Origin: Quillaja saponaria
Lineage: Eukaryota; Streptophyta; Magnoliopsida; Fabales; Quillajaceae
NCBI GenBank assembly: GCA_029379385.1
Contig: CM055605.1
Coordinates: 14,667,001 to 14,731,000, forward strand
Reading direction: 5' to 3'
Length of the DNA: 64,000 bases
In this document: one piece after another, positions 21,488 to 33,230 of the stretch
How positions within the stretch are numbered: position 1 is the first letter of the stretch
How the letters are laid out: each line of letters begins with the position of its first letter
Notes under the pieces: generated by a model
The model's database searches: none
The model's input: only the letters and a program-made list of their open reading frames with translations
Told to the model about the DNA's origin: nothing
Translations under genes and position numbers: made by a program

Positions 21488-23423
21488 TTAAGGAATGTTA
21501 ATGTTGAAAAATACTTCAAATTTCTTCCTTCGGGACACACCTTCTAAGAATCTGATCAACACATTGCTTAAACAAGAAATGGTCATCCTATACATAATAT
21601 TTGACATCATGTAAAAAAAATTTCTTTGTTGGAAAGGCAAATCAAGAGGAAAAAACTTATGGACAATATAATTAACAAAGTTAGCATACCATGGCAACTT
21701 TGGATGATCAACTTGAAATAGTTGTTCATCCTGAAAATTTTCATTGATTAAGGTTTGCTCAACAATTTTCTCACCACCTTCCAACCTTGATAGATGGCCT
21801 GCCACTTGGTTTTCAGTTCCTTTCCGATCTCTAATTTCCAAGTCAAAATCTTGTACCAAAAGTAGCCATATAGTCAACCTGGCCCTTGCATCCTTTTTGT
21901 CAATCAAATACTTTATAGCAGAGTGGTAAATTAAACAATAATATCAGTTCCAATTCGATAAGAATCAAATTTATTAAAACCAAACACTACTGCTAACAAT
22001 TCCTTTTCTGTGGTAGTGTAATTGAGTTGAACCCCAGTCAATATCTTACTAGCATAGTAAATAAAGTGAAAGATCTTATCCTTTCGTTGTTCTAATACTA
22101 TACTTACTGCACAGTCACTAGTATCACATATAAGTTCAAAGGGTAAGTTTCAATTAGGAGTCACAATTATTGGAGCAGTGATTAATCTTTGTTTTAACCC
22201 AAAAAATGCAGTTAGACATGCTTTATTAAAATCAAAGGGAGTGTCTTTTTCTAAAAGGTTACACAGCGGTTTTGAAATTTTTGAAAAATCCTTAATGAAT
22301 AGCTTATTAAAAGCCTTCATAGCAAAGAAAACTTTTAATACTTTTTACTAAATTAGGTGGTAGGAGTTTCTTTATTGCTTCAATCTTAGCCATATCCACC
22401 TCTATGCCCTTGCTAGACACTTTATGTCCAAACACAATCCCTTCTTGTATCATAAAATGACACTTTTCCAAATTCAAGAATAAATTGGTTTCTTGACATT
22501 TTTAAGCATACATTTTAAATTATAGAGATAGTTATCAAAAGAATCCCCAAAAACAGAAAAATCATCCATGAACACCTCAAGACTTTATTCAACCATGTCA
22601 GTAAAAATAGCCATCGTGCCTCTTTGAAAAGTGGCAGATGCATTACATAAACGAAACGGCATCCTTCTAAAAGCGAATATGCCATAGGGCCAAGTAAAGG
22701 TGGTCTTTTCTTGGTCCTCTGGGGCTATAGCTATTTGGTTATAACCCGAATAACCATCTAAAAAATAATAGAATTGCTTACCAACCAATCTATCAAGCAT
22801 TTGATCGATAAAAGGAAAAGGAAAATGGTCTTTCCTTATGGCCTTGTAGAGCTTACAGTAGTCCATACTTACTGCCATCTAGTCAAGATCCTTGTAGGGA
22901 TGAGTTCATTCTTGGTGTTAGCCATAACTATCATCCCCCTTTTCTTTGGCACACATTGAATTAGGCTTACCCATGAGCTATCTGAAATAGGGTATATGAT
23001 ACCTGCATCTAACAACTCTATCAATTCTTTCTTGACTACCTCTTTCATGATTAGATTAAGTCTTCTTTAATGCTCAATGGTAGCTTTGTGGTTGTCTTCC
23101 ATCAAAATTTTATGCATGCAAAATGAAGGACTTATGCTTTTAATGTCGGTTATGGTACATCGTAATGCCCTCTTGTGTTCTCTTAGTACACGAAGATGTG
23201 ACTCTTCCTGGATGTTAGTAAGAGCAGAAGAAATAATAACTAACAAAGTAGATATCGGACCAATAAAAGCATACTTGAGGTGTGGTAGCAACGACTTTAG
23301 TTCCAATATAGGTGGTTCTTCAATGGAAGGCTTGGGAGCCGAAGGTGTGGAAGTCTGAATGTCAAGGGATTCAAACTTGAGGTTTAACCTTACTAAGAAA
23401 GGTGAAGTATCTAACACTTTCAT
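21488..23423 (-). pseudogene. Reverse transcriptase / RNase H remnant of element D
   Basis: 23067-23423 holds the RT N-terminus (ELKSLLPHLKYAF, REHKRALRCTITDIK, SPSFCMHKI). 22585-22878 holds DYCKLYKAIRKDHFPFPFIDQMLDRL, FLDGYSGYNQIAIAP and TTFTWPYGIFAFRRMPFRLCNA. The catalytic FMDD-type motif (VFMDDFSVF) is readable at about 22550-22582 in a shifted frame. 21488-21907 holds the RNase H end and connection ([27 protein letters not shown]). Several frameshifts and stops separate these, so no functional enzyme is made. Confidence 0.88.
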
Positions 23424-23608
23424 GCACTCAACAAAATCATCATCTTCTCTATTAGTATTAGAAATTATAAATACTTCAAAAGGAACAACAGGATAATTAT
23501 CAAAAATACCTCTTAAGTTATTTCATTCACCACATCAAAAGCAAAACATTCTTCATAGTTAGCAAGAAATTTCATAGTATGAAAAACATTAAACATTACC
23601 TCTTGGTT

Positions 23609-24142
23609 TTAAACCTTTATGGTAAGCTCACCTTTTTGCACATCAATTAGGGTTCTACCTGTAGCTGAGAAAAGTCTCCCAAGAATAATAGAGATCTCCT
23701 TGTCTTTTTCCATGTCAAGTATAATAAAATTAGTATGAAAAATTAATTTATCAACTTTTACTAGCACATCCTCTATAGTTCCCCTTGGATAGGTTAAAGA
23801 CCTATCAACTAGTTGTAATATGACGGATGTAGGCTTAACTTCCCCTAAACCCAATTTCTGATATATAGACAAAGGCATTAAATTAATACTAGCTCCTATA
23901 TCACATAAAGCCTTACCAAAAAATTGAGTACCAATAGTATAGGAGATAGTAAAACTACCTGGATCCTTTAACTTTTGTGGGAGTTTCTTTTGTAGTATAG
24001 TACTACATTCTTTAGTGAGAGCAACTGTTCCATACTCACATAACCTCCTCTTCTTGGATAGGATGGCCTCCATGAACTTGATATAGCTTGGCATTTGTTC
24101 TAAGGCTTCAGCAAATGGGATGTTGATGTGAAACTTTTTCAA
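23609..24142 (-). pseudogene. Aspartic protease region of element D
   Basis: A 177-codon open frame. Residues about 80-95 read ALCDIGASINLMPLS, with the catalytic Asp present as DIG, followed by LGLGEVKPTSVILQLVDRSLTYPRG, EDVLVKVDKLIF, ILDMEKDKEISIILGRLF and TGRTLIDVQKGELTI. This is a well preserved retropepsin-like domain of an Athila-type Gag-Pol, and the best kept frame of the element. The upstream 80 residues (PFAEALEQMPSYIKFMEAIL, ECSTILQKKLPQKLKDPGSF) are the usual conserved lead-in. It is called a pseudogene because the polyprotein on both sides is broken. Confidence 0.88.
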
Positions 24143-24157
24143 CGCTTCTAGGAACTT

Positions 24158-25516
24158 CTAGAATTGCTTATCAAGATTTTTCTTTTGAAATCTTTGAGGA
24201 AAGGGTAGTTGAGGAGTAGGCACAGTAAACTCAGTAGGTTGATCTTTTTCCTTATTCTTTGAAGTGTCTACTTCAATCAGTTTATTCACAACTTCAGGTT
24301 GTTTATTTGGTTCCTCAATTGTCTTACCACTTCTAAGGTGATAACCTTGCATTGCTCTGTCTTTCCTTGGATTAGGCTCGGTGTCACTAGGGAGGGCTCC
24401 TTGAGGCCTATTTGTGTTTCAAGAGTTCTCAAGAAAGCCGCTTGACTTTGAATTACTAAATCTATCCTTGACATGTATTGCATGAACATGTCCTCCAAGG
24501 ATGGCTTTTTCTCAAGTGCAACCACTGATCTTGTTTGTGGTTGAAAACCATGAGGATAGTTAGGCTTTGCAGTATTTGCAATCCCTTGATTCTTCCAATT
24601 AAAATTTGGATGGTTTCTCCATCCCAAGTTATAAGTGTTGGAAAACAGGTTGTTTTGCCTATTATAATTGCCTACATATTACACTACTTCGGTGTTTGTG
24701 CATTGGTCACTAGTATATCCATATCAATATATTTCGCAAGCCATGACTTGATTCTTGACTGTCGGAACCCCAAAAATATCAAATCTTTTAGCTAGACCAG
24801 CCACTTGTGCCGTTAAGGCAGTAAGGGTATCTAACTCATGTATCCCAGTTACTCTGCTAGTTGCAAGTTGCTCAGATGGCCATTGATAATTGTTTCAAGT
24901 CATTACTTCCAACAGCTAGAAAACTTTATCAATGGACTTTCCCATTAATGCACCACCAGTTGTAGCATCAATAGTTGTTCTTGTTTAGTTAACCAAACCA
25001 TTATAAAAGGTTTGGACTTGTAGCGATTTTAGAATGCCATAATGGGGGCACTATCTCAACAAGTCTTTGTATCTTTCTCATTCTTCATAGAGAGATTCTT
25101 GGTCTTGTTGCGTGAATAACCACAACTTAGCTATTTTGGCCGGTGGAAAGAACCTTCCCAAGAACTTTTGAGCCAGGTGGACGTCCAAGTAGTGATGGAA
25201 TAGGATGGTAAGGAGTACAGCCAGCTCTCGCCTTATCTCGAAGTGAGAAAGGGAAAAGTCTTAAAAGAATGGCATCGTCAGAAACGCCATTACATTTGAA
25301 GGTGTTGCACAACTCCAAGAACATCACCAAATAGGCATTCGGGTCATTGTTTGGAAGGCCATCAAATTACACCATTTGTTGGATCATTTGAATTTGACTG
25401 GGCTTAATTTCAAAGTTGTTATCTTGAATTGTCGACTGTTAGATGCTAAAATGAAGGCCTTCCATTAATGGGACAACATAGTCCCTCAAGGCCTTAGGCT
25501 CTTGTTCGTCATTCAT
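24158..25516 (-). pseudogene. gag remnant of element D
   Basis: The start Met at 25516 gives MNDEQEPKALRDYVVPLMEG. Next come NDPNAYLVMFLELCNTFKCNGVSDDAILLRLFPFSLRD (25127-25330 frame), a heavily interrupted capsid part (24640-25120), the linker with LEDMFMQYMSRIDLVIQSQA (24286-24627) and a Gln/Pro-rich tail to protease (24158-24352). Numerous stops. The arrangement parallels element B gag at 7450-6220. Confidence 0.82.
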
Positions 25517-25692
25517 TGCTAGATTTTTCACAGTAGCTTGTTGGTTCTCCTTTCGAAGTTTTCTAATTGTCTTTTTTATTTCTGGATCAAAAGGAACAAC
25601 TTCCAAGCTACGAGTTCTTCACATAAACTTGAAAAAAAACTTAAATAAAACTAGAACTGGCTGGTATTAATATTAATAAGAATAAAATAACT

Positions 25693-25709
25693 CTCCAGCA
25701 ACGATGCCA
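25693..25709 (-). promoter_or_regulatory. Primer binding site of element D (tRNA-Asp type)
   Basis: The minus strand reads tggcatcgttgctggag, a slightly mutated tRNA-Asp complement, 9 bp from the LTR end at 25719. Confidence 0.75.
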
Positions 25710-25718
25710 AAAACTTAT

Positions 25719-27293
25719 TGTTTAAATTACTACACAAGCACACTTATCGTTTAAACAAGTAAGAAAGAGAAAGTGAGATCTTTCCCATGAGGAATTAAGT
25801 CTATCAAGTCAAGTACTAAAATTTACCAATTCTAAAATTATCTAGACAATTAAATAATTGAGATTTATGATTAAAATAAAGCAAACAAATAAAATAACTG
25901 AACTTGAGATTATGTAGAGAAGGTCTAGGAATATGATTTTACTCACTTCATTTAAATTACCTTTATCCTATCATACTCAATTTTGATATTATGTTATTAA
26001 CCTATGGTTCCAAGTCAATTATAAGAATCTTTCAATTGCTTATAATTCATACCTTATTTAATCAATTCACTATATGTCTATGAGAACTGAATAAAATATG
26101 ATTCATTAAAAACAACCCTAATTGGCTACACATAGTATATAGGTATATGTCTATCCTATGTATGAATCAAATTCAATCAATAAAGTGAAAGAATTCAAAC
26201 ATGTACTATATCACTCAAGGCTAACCTAGATTTCTTTCATCAAGGTTCTTCTAGATTACTAGATCTATCTAATTGGTGATCAAGTAATTAGAAGCAATAA
26301 ACATAGAATGATATAAATAACATAAATACCAAAACCTAAGCAATCCATAAATAAAATTAAATCAAACTACATGTGAGTTCCATCATAAACATAGAAAAAG
26401 GTAATATTAGTTTATGCTACTAGACGTAAACATGATTACAACTAAGCAAATCATAATGAATATACAAAGAAACTAAAAAGAAATAAAGGAATAAGGAAAA
26501 ACTATAGAGATGGAGGTCTTCAAGCTCCTCGAAATCCCTTGCTTCTCTAGCTCTAAACCACACTTAATCTTTTCTCTATCACAAACTCCAGACTATATCT
26601 AAACCTCAGCCCTCCTCTTTTATTTATAGCCTTTTTCCTTCTATTTATATAAACTAGAAGTCTTCAAACTCCTTAAAATCCATACAAGCATTGCAACTCA
26701 AACATATATGGCGCTGCGGCTTCATTGGATTTGTATAATCACAATAGGACTCATCCTTCATCACGCCGTAGCCTCACACTCATGGGCGATGTGGCGTCAT
26801 TGCATTATTTGGTTTATGAAAGTTGTCCTTCCTTTGATGCTACAGCTTCTTCCTCATCGCTCTATGACTTCAAGCTTCATGCGTTGCTGCTTCAAGCTCC
26901 CTGACTTATGTATTTTTTTCCATTTGTATTAGTGTCGCGGCTTCATAATGGTGGAGATGCTACATTATTCTCTCTGCCTTTTTCCCTTAATTCTCCTTTT
27001 TGGAATGTTGTGGCTTCATTTTATGTGGAGCTGTGGCAAGAAGACACGGTGCCAGTTAATCATCTTCCCTTTTTTAAATTACACTAGGACACTACAAATA
27101 CACCTAAAATAAATTAAATATCAAAATTTAGAAAAATACTCATAATTAAGAGAAAAGCCAACAAAATCTCCAAAAACAACCTAAAAAAACTTTAACACTA
27201 TATTTAACTAGAACTCTAACTTAAAATATCAGGATTAGGATCATATATAAATTAAATTTATAGTAAAATAACTTTATTATTTTAGAGTTATCA
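25719..27293 (-). repeat. 5' LTR of element D
   Basis: 1575 bp, beginning TGTTTAAATT and ending TTATCA on the + strand. Aligns with 12289-13881. It ends directly at the target duplication aggtc and the resumed gag of element C. Its short frame at 26708-26932 matches the non-genic frame in the other LTR. Confidence 0.88.
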
Positions 27294-27298
27294 AGGTC
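27294..27298. repeat. Target-site duplication of element D, right copy
   Basis: aggtc next to the TTATCA end of the D LTR, matching aggcc at 12284-12288 with one difference. Confidence 0.7.
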
Positions 27299-28390
27299 GT
27301 AGAGGACATGGTAGAGGTAGAAGGAGAGCCGCTGACTAAGTTGAAGTAGTAGTCCCTGATCCTAATTTAGAGCAGCTTGTGCAAGGTTTAGATATAGTAT
27401 AAGGGACAGTGGTGATTTAATGGGGATGTTGGCTCAGTACCATCAACCTCAGCGGGGTCAACCACAACTTCCTCTAGTTCCATTTCAGTAAGACTGATAG
27501 GTATTTGTGTCGTTGCATAATTTCCAGAAGATGCAGTCACCTATTCAAACTATGGAGTTAGTTAGTTATCAGCTACATGATGTGGACTCTACTTAGGATT
27601 TTTATACTTTTTTGGAGCAATCTGATCGATTATGTATGGCTCTGAGGTGTAATCCTATTCAGACTATGGAGTTAGTTAGTTATCAGCTACATGATGTGGC
27701 ATATGAGTGGTATAAGGTGTTTAGGCAACTGAGGAATTGAGCCGACTCCACTTGTGTAACCTGAGTTTAGCAGAGCTTTCACTGAACAGTTTCCACCTGA
27801 GAGCGTGAGAGACAAGTATGCTTAGGAATTTGAGCGGGTAGTTCAGATAGAAGGCATATTAGTGGTAGAGTATGAGACTAGATTCACCAAGCTATCCCGT
27901 TTTGCTCAGCATATGGTGGCAACTGAGCAAGTGAGAGTGAAAAGATTTGTCAATGATCTAGCAGATTTTTTTTTCAAATCAATGTTTGTGACAAACACTA
28001 TTACTGATACTCAGGTTGTGATGCTGCTTATTGAGTTGAGAACTGGTATTTGGAAAGGCAATCAAAGTAGGAAAGTCACAAGAAGGTAAGATAAGATGGT
28101 CCTTCCACTTCTAGATCTAGAGGTTCTCGAAGGCCTGAAGGTGAATCTTCCTTAAGACGTGGCTCTTTTTGTGGGGATTTTCAGTGGAGCAAAGGTCAGA
28201 CTAGATAGAGCTTTGGAAGTCAGTCACAGGTAGCATCATCATCTAGTGGCCCTCGAACCTTTAAAGTTCCTATATGCCTAACTTGTAGTATCAGACACAA
28301 AAGGCAATGCAAAAAAGAGTTGGTTGCATGTTTTAAGTGTGGTGCCATGGACCATAGCATCCAAGATTATCCAATAATGGTTGAGTAGTC
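27299..28390 (+). pseudogene. gag remnant of element C (second part)
   Basis: After an Arg/Gly-rich entry and an early stop, the capsid domain is recognisable at 27862-28089 (VEYETRFTKLSRFAQHMVATE, RVKRFVNDLA). A zinc-finger region follows at about 28270-28375: the knuckle reads CFKCGAMDHSIQDYP, so the last of the C-C-H-C ligands is Tyr, not Cys. This protein would package the element RNA. A segment around 27500-27590 is partly duplicated at 27650-27700 (actatggagttagttagtta twice). Stops at several places make it a pseudogene. Confidence 0.8.
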
Positions 28391-28526
28391 TTCCTTCGCT
28401 CAGACATCTCATTCAGTGCAAGGTAGACCTCCGTTGCTTGCCACTCTTGCTAGATCTCAGGGAGGTCATGGTAATTTTCCCAGAGGTTCACCGTCTTCTA
28501 GCTGAGGCCAAGCTTGTGGTTATGCT

Positions 28527-28997
28527 TTGACTATGCATGATGCTCATGCTTCAAATGTAGTGGTGTCAAGTAGATTGCTTGTTTGCTCAATTAGTGCTAA
28601 AATACTCTTTGATCCTGGAGCCACTAATTCCTTTATATCTCTATATTTTGCCTCTTGTTTGAAGAGGGCATCTGAGCCTTTCGAGGTTCCTTTAGCAGTT
28701 TTGATACCTTTAGGGGAAATAACTCTTGTAAATAGGCATATTTCGTCTTATAAAGTGATGGTGGATAATAGAGTATGTTATGCGGACTTGATAATATTAG
28801 ACATGTTAGAATATGATGTGATTTTCAGCATGGATTGGTTGTCTAATTATCATGCTACAGTGGATTGTAGCGATAAAAGTGTCAAGTTTAGCATTCCTAA
28901 GAAGCCTACTTTTGTTTTTCAAGGGGATCAGAGTGAAGTTCCACGTAATTTGATTTTGGCCATTCAAGCTAAACGGTTTATCAGGAAGAAGCACTAG
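28527..28997 (+). pseudogene. Protease region of element C
   Basis: A 156-codon open frame with ILFDPGATNSFISLYFA (catalytic DxG read as DPG, usual DSG), YADLIILDMLEYDVIFSMDWLSNYHATVDCSDKSVKF and a trailing part that leads to RT. This is a chromovirus retropepsin. The frame is open across the domain, but the elements on either side are broken, so no polyprotein can be made. Confidence 0.85.
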
Positions 28998-29010
28998 GCT
29001 TATCTAGCTT

Positions 29011-30108
29011 ATGTTAGGGATACTCAGCTGGAGTGTCCTCCTTTGGAACAAGGCTTTGAAGAAAATTCCTGTGGTAAAGAAATTCCATAATGTGTTTTTG
29101 GAAGAACTTCCTAGTCTTCCTCTTGAAAGGAAGATAAAATTTGGTAATAATTTGTTACCTGGCACTCAACCAATTTTTATACCCCCACACCATATGGCTC
29201 CTAATGAATTGAGAAAGCTAAAGGTGCAATTGTAAGACTTGCTGGATAACGGATTTATTTGTCCCTGTTTGTCTCCTAGGGGTGCTCATATTCTTTTTAT
29301 TAAAAGAAAGATGTCTTGTTCTAACTGTGCATTGATTACCCTCAACTGAATAAAATCACAGTGAAGAAGGAATTAGTGTGGATCCCATGAAAGTTAAAGC
29401 AGTTCAAAATTGGCCTCGTCCAACAAATGTGTCTGAAATTTGAATTTTTCAGGATTTAGTTGGGCATTACAGGAGATTTGTTGAAAACATCTCCCGTATT
29501 GCTGCACCTTTGACTCAGTTGGCTAAGAAATGTGGTAAGTTTTTTTGGTCAGAGGCTTGTAAGGAAAGTTTTCAGAAGCTTAAGACTTATTTGACTTTAG
29601 CTCTAGCTTTTACACTTCTTCCTAGTACAGGGAAGTATATGGTGTTTTGTGATGCTTCTTATATCAGACTTAGATGTGTTCTGATGCAGGATGGACAAGT
29701 GATTGCATATGCCTTAAGACAGCTAAAGAAGCATGAGATCAACTATCCCACCCATGACCTTGAAATGGTTGCAGTGATCTTTGCATTGAAGATGTGGAAG
29801 CATTATTTGTATAGTGAAATTTGTGAAATTTTCACATATCATAAAAGTCTTAAGTATATATTTGATTAGAAGGATTTGAATTTGAGGAAATGTAGATGGA
29901 TTGAGCTATTAGAAGATTATGATCGTTGGATTTTTTATCATCCAGGGAAAGCTAATGTGGATGCAGATGCCTTGAGTAGGAAGTCGATGGATAGCATATC
30001 CCATGTGACAGTTGTTTGTAATGGACTTGTTACAAATTTGAAAAGGTGCATGGCTGATAGGGTTAGATTTGAAATGTCTCTGAATGGAGTGTTGTTGGCC
30101 TATATTTA
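29011..30108 (+). pseudogene. RT (core deleted) and RNase H remnant of element C
   Basis: 29011-29235 holds the RT lead-in (FHNVFLEELPSLPLERKI, GTQPIFIPPHHMAPNELRKL). At about 29364 the sequence jumps from LNKI.VK directly to the post-RT segment VKAVQNWPRPTNVSE, so the central RT domain with the YxDD site is gone. RNase H follows (29510-29869: [47 protein letters not shown]). The Asp of the usual TDHKSL motif is Tyr (FTYHKSLKY). It ends HPGKANVDADALSRKS. It cannot make an active enzyme. Confidence 0.85.
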
Positions 30109-30109
30109 G

Positions 30110-31140
30110 GTGAAATATATTTTGATTAAAGTTGTTAAACTAGCACAGGCAGCTGACTCTGAGGTATGTGCCAATAAAGCCAAATGTGACCAATTTACCA
30201 TTAGTGAATTCAAGGGGACAATGAAGGAGTGCTAATGTTTCATGATCGTGTTGTTGTGCTATCTGATCCTGAATTGAGAAAGAAAATTCTTGAAGCCGTT
30301 GACTGCTTGTCATATGTAATGCATCCTGGTTCTTCTAAGATGTATCAAGACTTGAAGTTTTATTGGTGGGATGTTATGAAAAAGGATGTAGCAGACTTTG
30401 TTTCCAGGTGCCTGGTATGCTAATAGGTGAAGGTTAAACAACATTGCAAAGAATGGATATTCCAAAGTGGAAATGGGAAAAAGTTACTATGGACTTTGTA
30501 ACAGAACTTCCTAAGATCTTTAGGGGTTATGATTCAATTTGGATTATTGTAGATCGATTGACTAAATATGCGCACTTTCTTTTGGTGAAAACTATGTACT
30601 CAGCCCATCAATATGCTAATTTGTATATGGATAAGATTGCTTCACTACAGAGAGTACTTGTTTATATTATTTTAGACTAAGTCGTGCAATTTACTATAGT
30701 ATTCTGGAAATCTTCTTAGGAAGCTCTTGGTACTCAGTTACTATTTAGTATAGTTTTTCATCCTTAAACTGATGGTCAATCTGAGAGAACTATACAAACC
30801 TTGGAGGATATGTTGCATGCTTGTGTAATGGATTTTGAGGGGATTTGGGATCAGAACCTGCCACTTATGGAGTTCGCTTATAATAACAATTATCATAGCA
30901 GCATTCAGATGGTACTATTTAAGACTTTGTATGGAAGGAAATGTATATCTCTGATTGGATGGTTCGAAACTGGTGAGTATCAATTACTGGGATCAGAGTT
31001 GGTTTAGGAAGCCATAGAGAAAGTATAGGTGATCCGTGATAGACTGAAGAAAGCTCAAAGTAGATAGAAGTCTTATACTGATAATCGTCGGAGGGAGTTA
31101 GAATTCGAAATGGGTGATCATTCATCTTTTAAGGTTTCCA
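30110..31140 (+). pseudogene. Integrase remnant of element C
   Basis: The zinc-binding N-terminus is at 30229-30423 (CLSYVMHPGSSKMYQDLKFYWW...CLVC). The core begins at 30444 (KWEKVTMDFVTELPK, with the first catalytic Asp, and IWIIVDRLTKYAHFL). The second Asp region near 30670 is degraded. The third region reads TDGQSERTIQTLEDMLHACV (catalytic Glu in SER), then LMEFAYNNNYHSSIQM and LYGRKC. Many stops and frameshifts lie between these pieces. Confidence 0.85.
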
Positions 31141-31530
31141 CCTTTCAAAGGCACAATGAGATTTGGTAAGAGAGGGAAGCTGAGTCCGAGGTTTATTGGA
31201 CCTTTTCCGAGGTGGGAGCTACGGTCTATATATTAGCATTACCACCGGATTTGGATAGGGTACATCCAGTTTTTCATGTGTCTATACTTCAGAAATATTT
31301 GCTTGATGAGTCTCATGTCTTGCGGGTTCAGAAAGTGCAAGTGGATAAGAACTTAATGTATGAGGAGCAATCAGTGGCGATCATTGATAGACAAATCCAT
31401 AAACTTCAATTGAAAATCATTCTTTCGGTAAAAATTATAGGGCAATATCAATATGAACAAGAAGCTACTTGAGAATCTGAAGATGAGATGATGGCAACAA
31501 TATCCGTATCTTTTTGAATTATTCAGGTAA
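31141..31530 (+). pseudogene. Integrase C-terminus with decayed chromodomain (element C)
   Basis: 31212-31472 reads VYILALPPDLDRVHPVFHVSILQKYL and YEEQSVAIIDRQIHKL, the linker typical of Tekay/Del integrases that leads into a chromodomain. The chromodomain itself is visible as VKIIGQYQYEQEAT, then a TGA where the family has Trp, then ESEDEM. In the family this domain guides insertion to particular chromatin. Here it is broken by the stop. Confidence 0.8.
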
Positions 31531-31577
31531 ACGATAATCCGTAAGTATTCTATTGAAATTCGAGACAAGTTTCTTTT

Positions 31578-31589
31578 AAAGGGGGAGAA
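31578..31589 (+). promoter_or_regulatory. Polypurine tract of element C
   Basis: aaagggggagaa, immediately before the TGTTATAACC LTR start; this is where plus-strand DNA synthesis is primed. Confidence 0.85.
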
Positions 31590-33230
31590 TGTTATAACCC
31601 GGTATCATAAAATTACCTTAGAAATATATTGTGTAAGTTTTAGTTACATAAATACACAAATATATAAACAAACAAACAAACATTGTGAATATATATACAT
31701 ATGTAGACAAAGAAAATAAATATCTTTTCATCACCTTTGTTGACTTTTACATTATTTTTTATTTTTCCTTTTCTCTCTTTATATTTTTCTTTCCTTTTCT
31801 TGTCTTGGTCGTGCGTCCTTGGTTCCTCCCCTGTTTTGGTTTTGCTCTGTTTTTTCTTTCTCTCTCAGTCCTTCTAGTGACTTCACAAGCCGAGCTTGTC
31901 TCTCTCTTTGTAGCCAAATTCTTCATCGTTCCTCATGTTGCTCCTTTTACCTTTAACCAGCCGACCCTAGCTTGATTATAGCAACCGTGTAACAACAAAA
32001 TTCAGGGCCTTTGAAGTTACCTTGCAGCCAAGACTTCCATGGAAGCTTGGCAACCGTTAAGGTGTACAGCTCCCTAAGTTTTCAAGCTAGGAAGTAGATG
32101 GTTTAAGGCTAAATTTCAAGAGCTATATCAGCTCCTTTCACATATAACAACAACCAGTTTTGGAAAGTAGTAGCTTTCCTTGCAACCAAATTCGGATATG
32201 GTGTTTTGGGGGTTAGTTTCTAATGGATTTCCTTATGTTCTTGTAACCAATTGCTATTAGTTTTTTTGTATTTAAGGATTACCAATAGGATATGCGTTGG
32301 TTATGAATATAAGTCCATGAACAAGGAATATACATGGTAGTTAAATGATTATTAGAAGAGAAAATCTTAAAATTTGTTTGTATTGATGTGGAAATTATAC
32401 AGATTCAAGCTTTTGATAGCTTTTAATAGCTAAACCAATATTAAGGTTGATGTTTGGAATATGGGTATTGTGGAAAGTGAAGGATTTATGTTGGTTCTCT
32501 TGGTGTATGTAGATATATATATATATATTATATATACATACACATTAATTGGAATAAAATATGCCTTCAAGGTATTTATTGAAATGCCTTAGATAAATTA
32601 ATTTTTAGTAAATGCATGGAAGTTGACATATATAGGTTTTGGTAATTATAGGACCACAACCATGAAATTTATAAACTAAGTAATAGTTAGAAATAAGATT
32701 TTCAGCTCTGAAATGTGTTGTTAATTAGACAACACCTTTGAATTGAAGAAGGAGCGATGATTAAAATCCATAACATTTGTGAGTGAAAAACACTATTCTT
32801 TGGTTGCTAGTTGTGTTGTGAATACTTGTTTATTTGAATATATGTATGTATATATATATATATATATATATATAGTTGTCAAGTGTGAATGTTTAGTGCT
32901 TTGTTTGAAGTAAATGGCAAGAATACTATGTTATTGAAACTTTATTATTTGGTTTATTATATATTGATGGGAAACCTTGTTTGTGGTTGGTAGGGCAAAT
33001 AATTTTATTTTTAATGAGATTTAGAATTCGGGTGCACCTAGGATACATTTGATTTGATAATTTAATATTCAAATAACTCAGCCCTGGGAAGGTTATGTGA
33101 GAAATTATTTTTACAAGGTTTTCTTTTAATGTCATTTTAAATCAGTGTTTGTGTGCATTTCTTTTGGATTTCGAGTCAAGGTTATGGAGGCTTGATTGCC
33201 GCCGGTCATGCCTCCCTGTGGGGTATGATA
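31590..33230 (+). repeat. 3' LTR of element C
   Basis: Starts TGTTATAACCC and ends gtggggtatgata (a mutated TGACA-type end). Compared with the 5' LTR it lacks about 695 bp, joined at 33105-33108 between gtgagaaatta and tttttacaagg. It includes TA runs at 32512-32530 and 32846-32873. Confidence 0.85.

Larger units (their letters stand above)
12289..27293 (-). mobile_element. Element D: Athila-type Ty3/gypsy element nested in C
   Basis: On the minus strand: 5' LTR 27293-25719, tRNA-Asp-type primer site 25709-25693, gag from 25516, protease 24142-23609, RT/RNase H 23423-21488, integrase 21480-20441, an insertion (17542-20140), an extra ORF relic (16345-15380), a 3' non-coding region and the 3' LTR 13881-12289. 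The 5-bp duplication aggcc/aggtc and resumption of the C gag frame on both sides show it inserted into element C. LTRs of about 1.55 kb, the Asp primer site and an ORF after integrase fit Athila. Confidence 0.85.
9930..33230 (+). mobile_element. Element C: Tekay/Del-type chromovirus with nested insertion
   Basis: 5' LTR 9930-11978 (truncated at its start), Met-type primer site 11982-11993, gag from 12183 interrupted by element D (12289-27293), rest of gag 27299-28390, protease 28527-28997, RT/RNase H 29011-30108, integrase 30110-31140, chromodomain-like C-terminus 31212-31510, polypurine tract 31578-31589 and 3' LTR 31590-33230. The order PR-RT-RH-IN-chromodomain and the TGGTATCAGAGC primer site define a Ty3/gypsy chromovirus. 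Many stops, a deletion in RT and lost catalytic residues mean it is dead. Confidence 0.85.
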
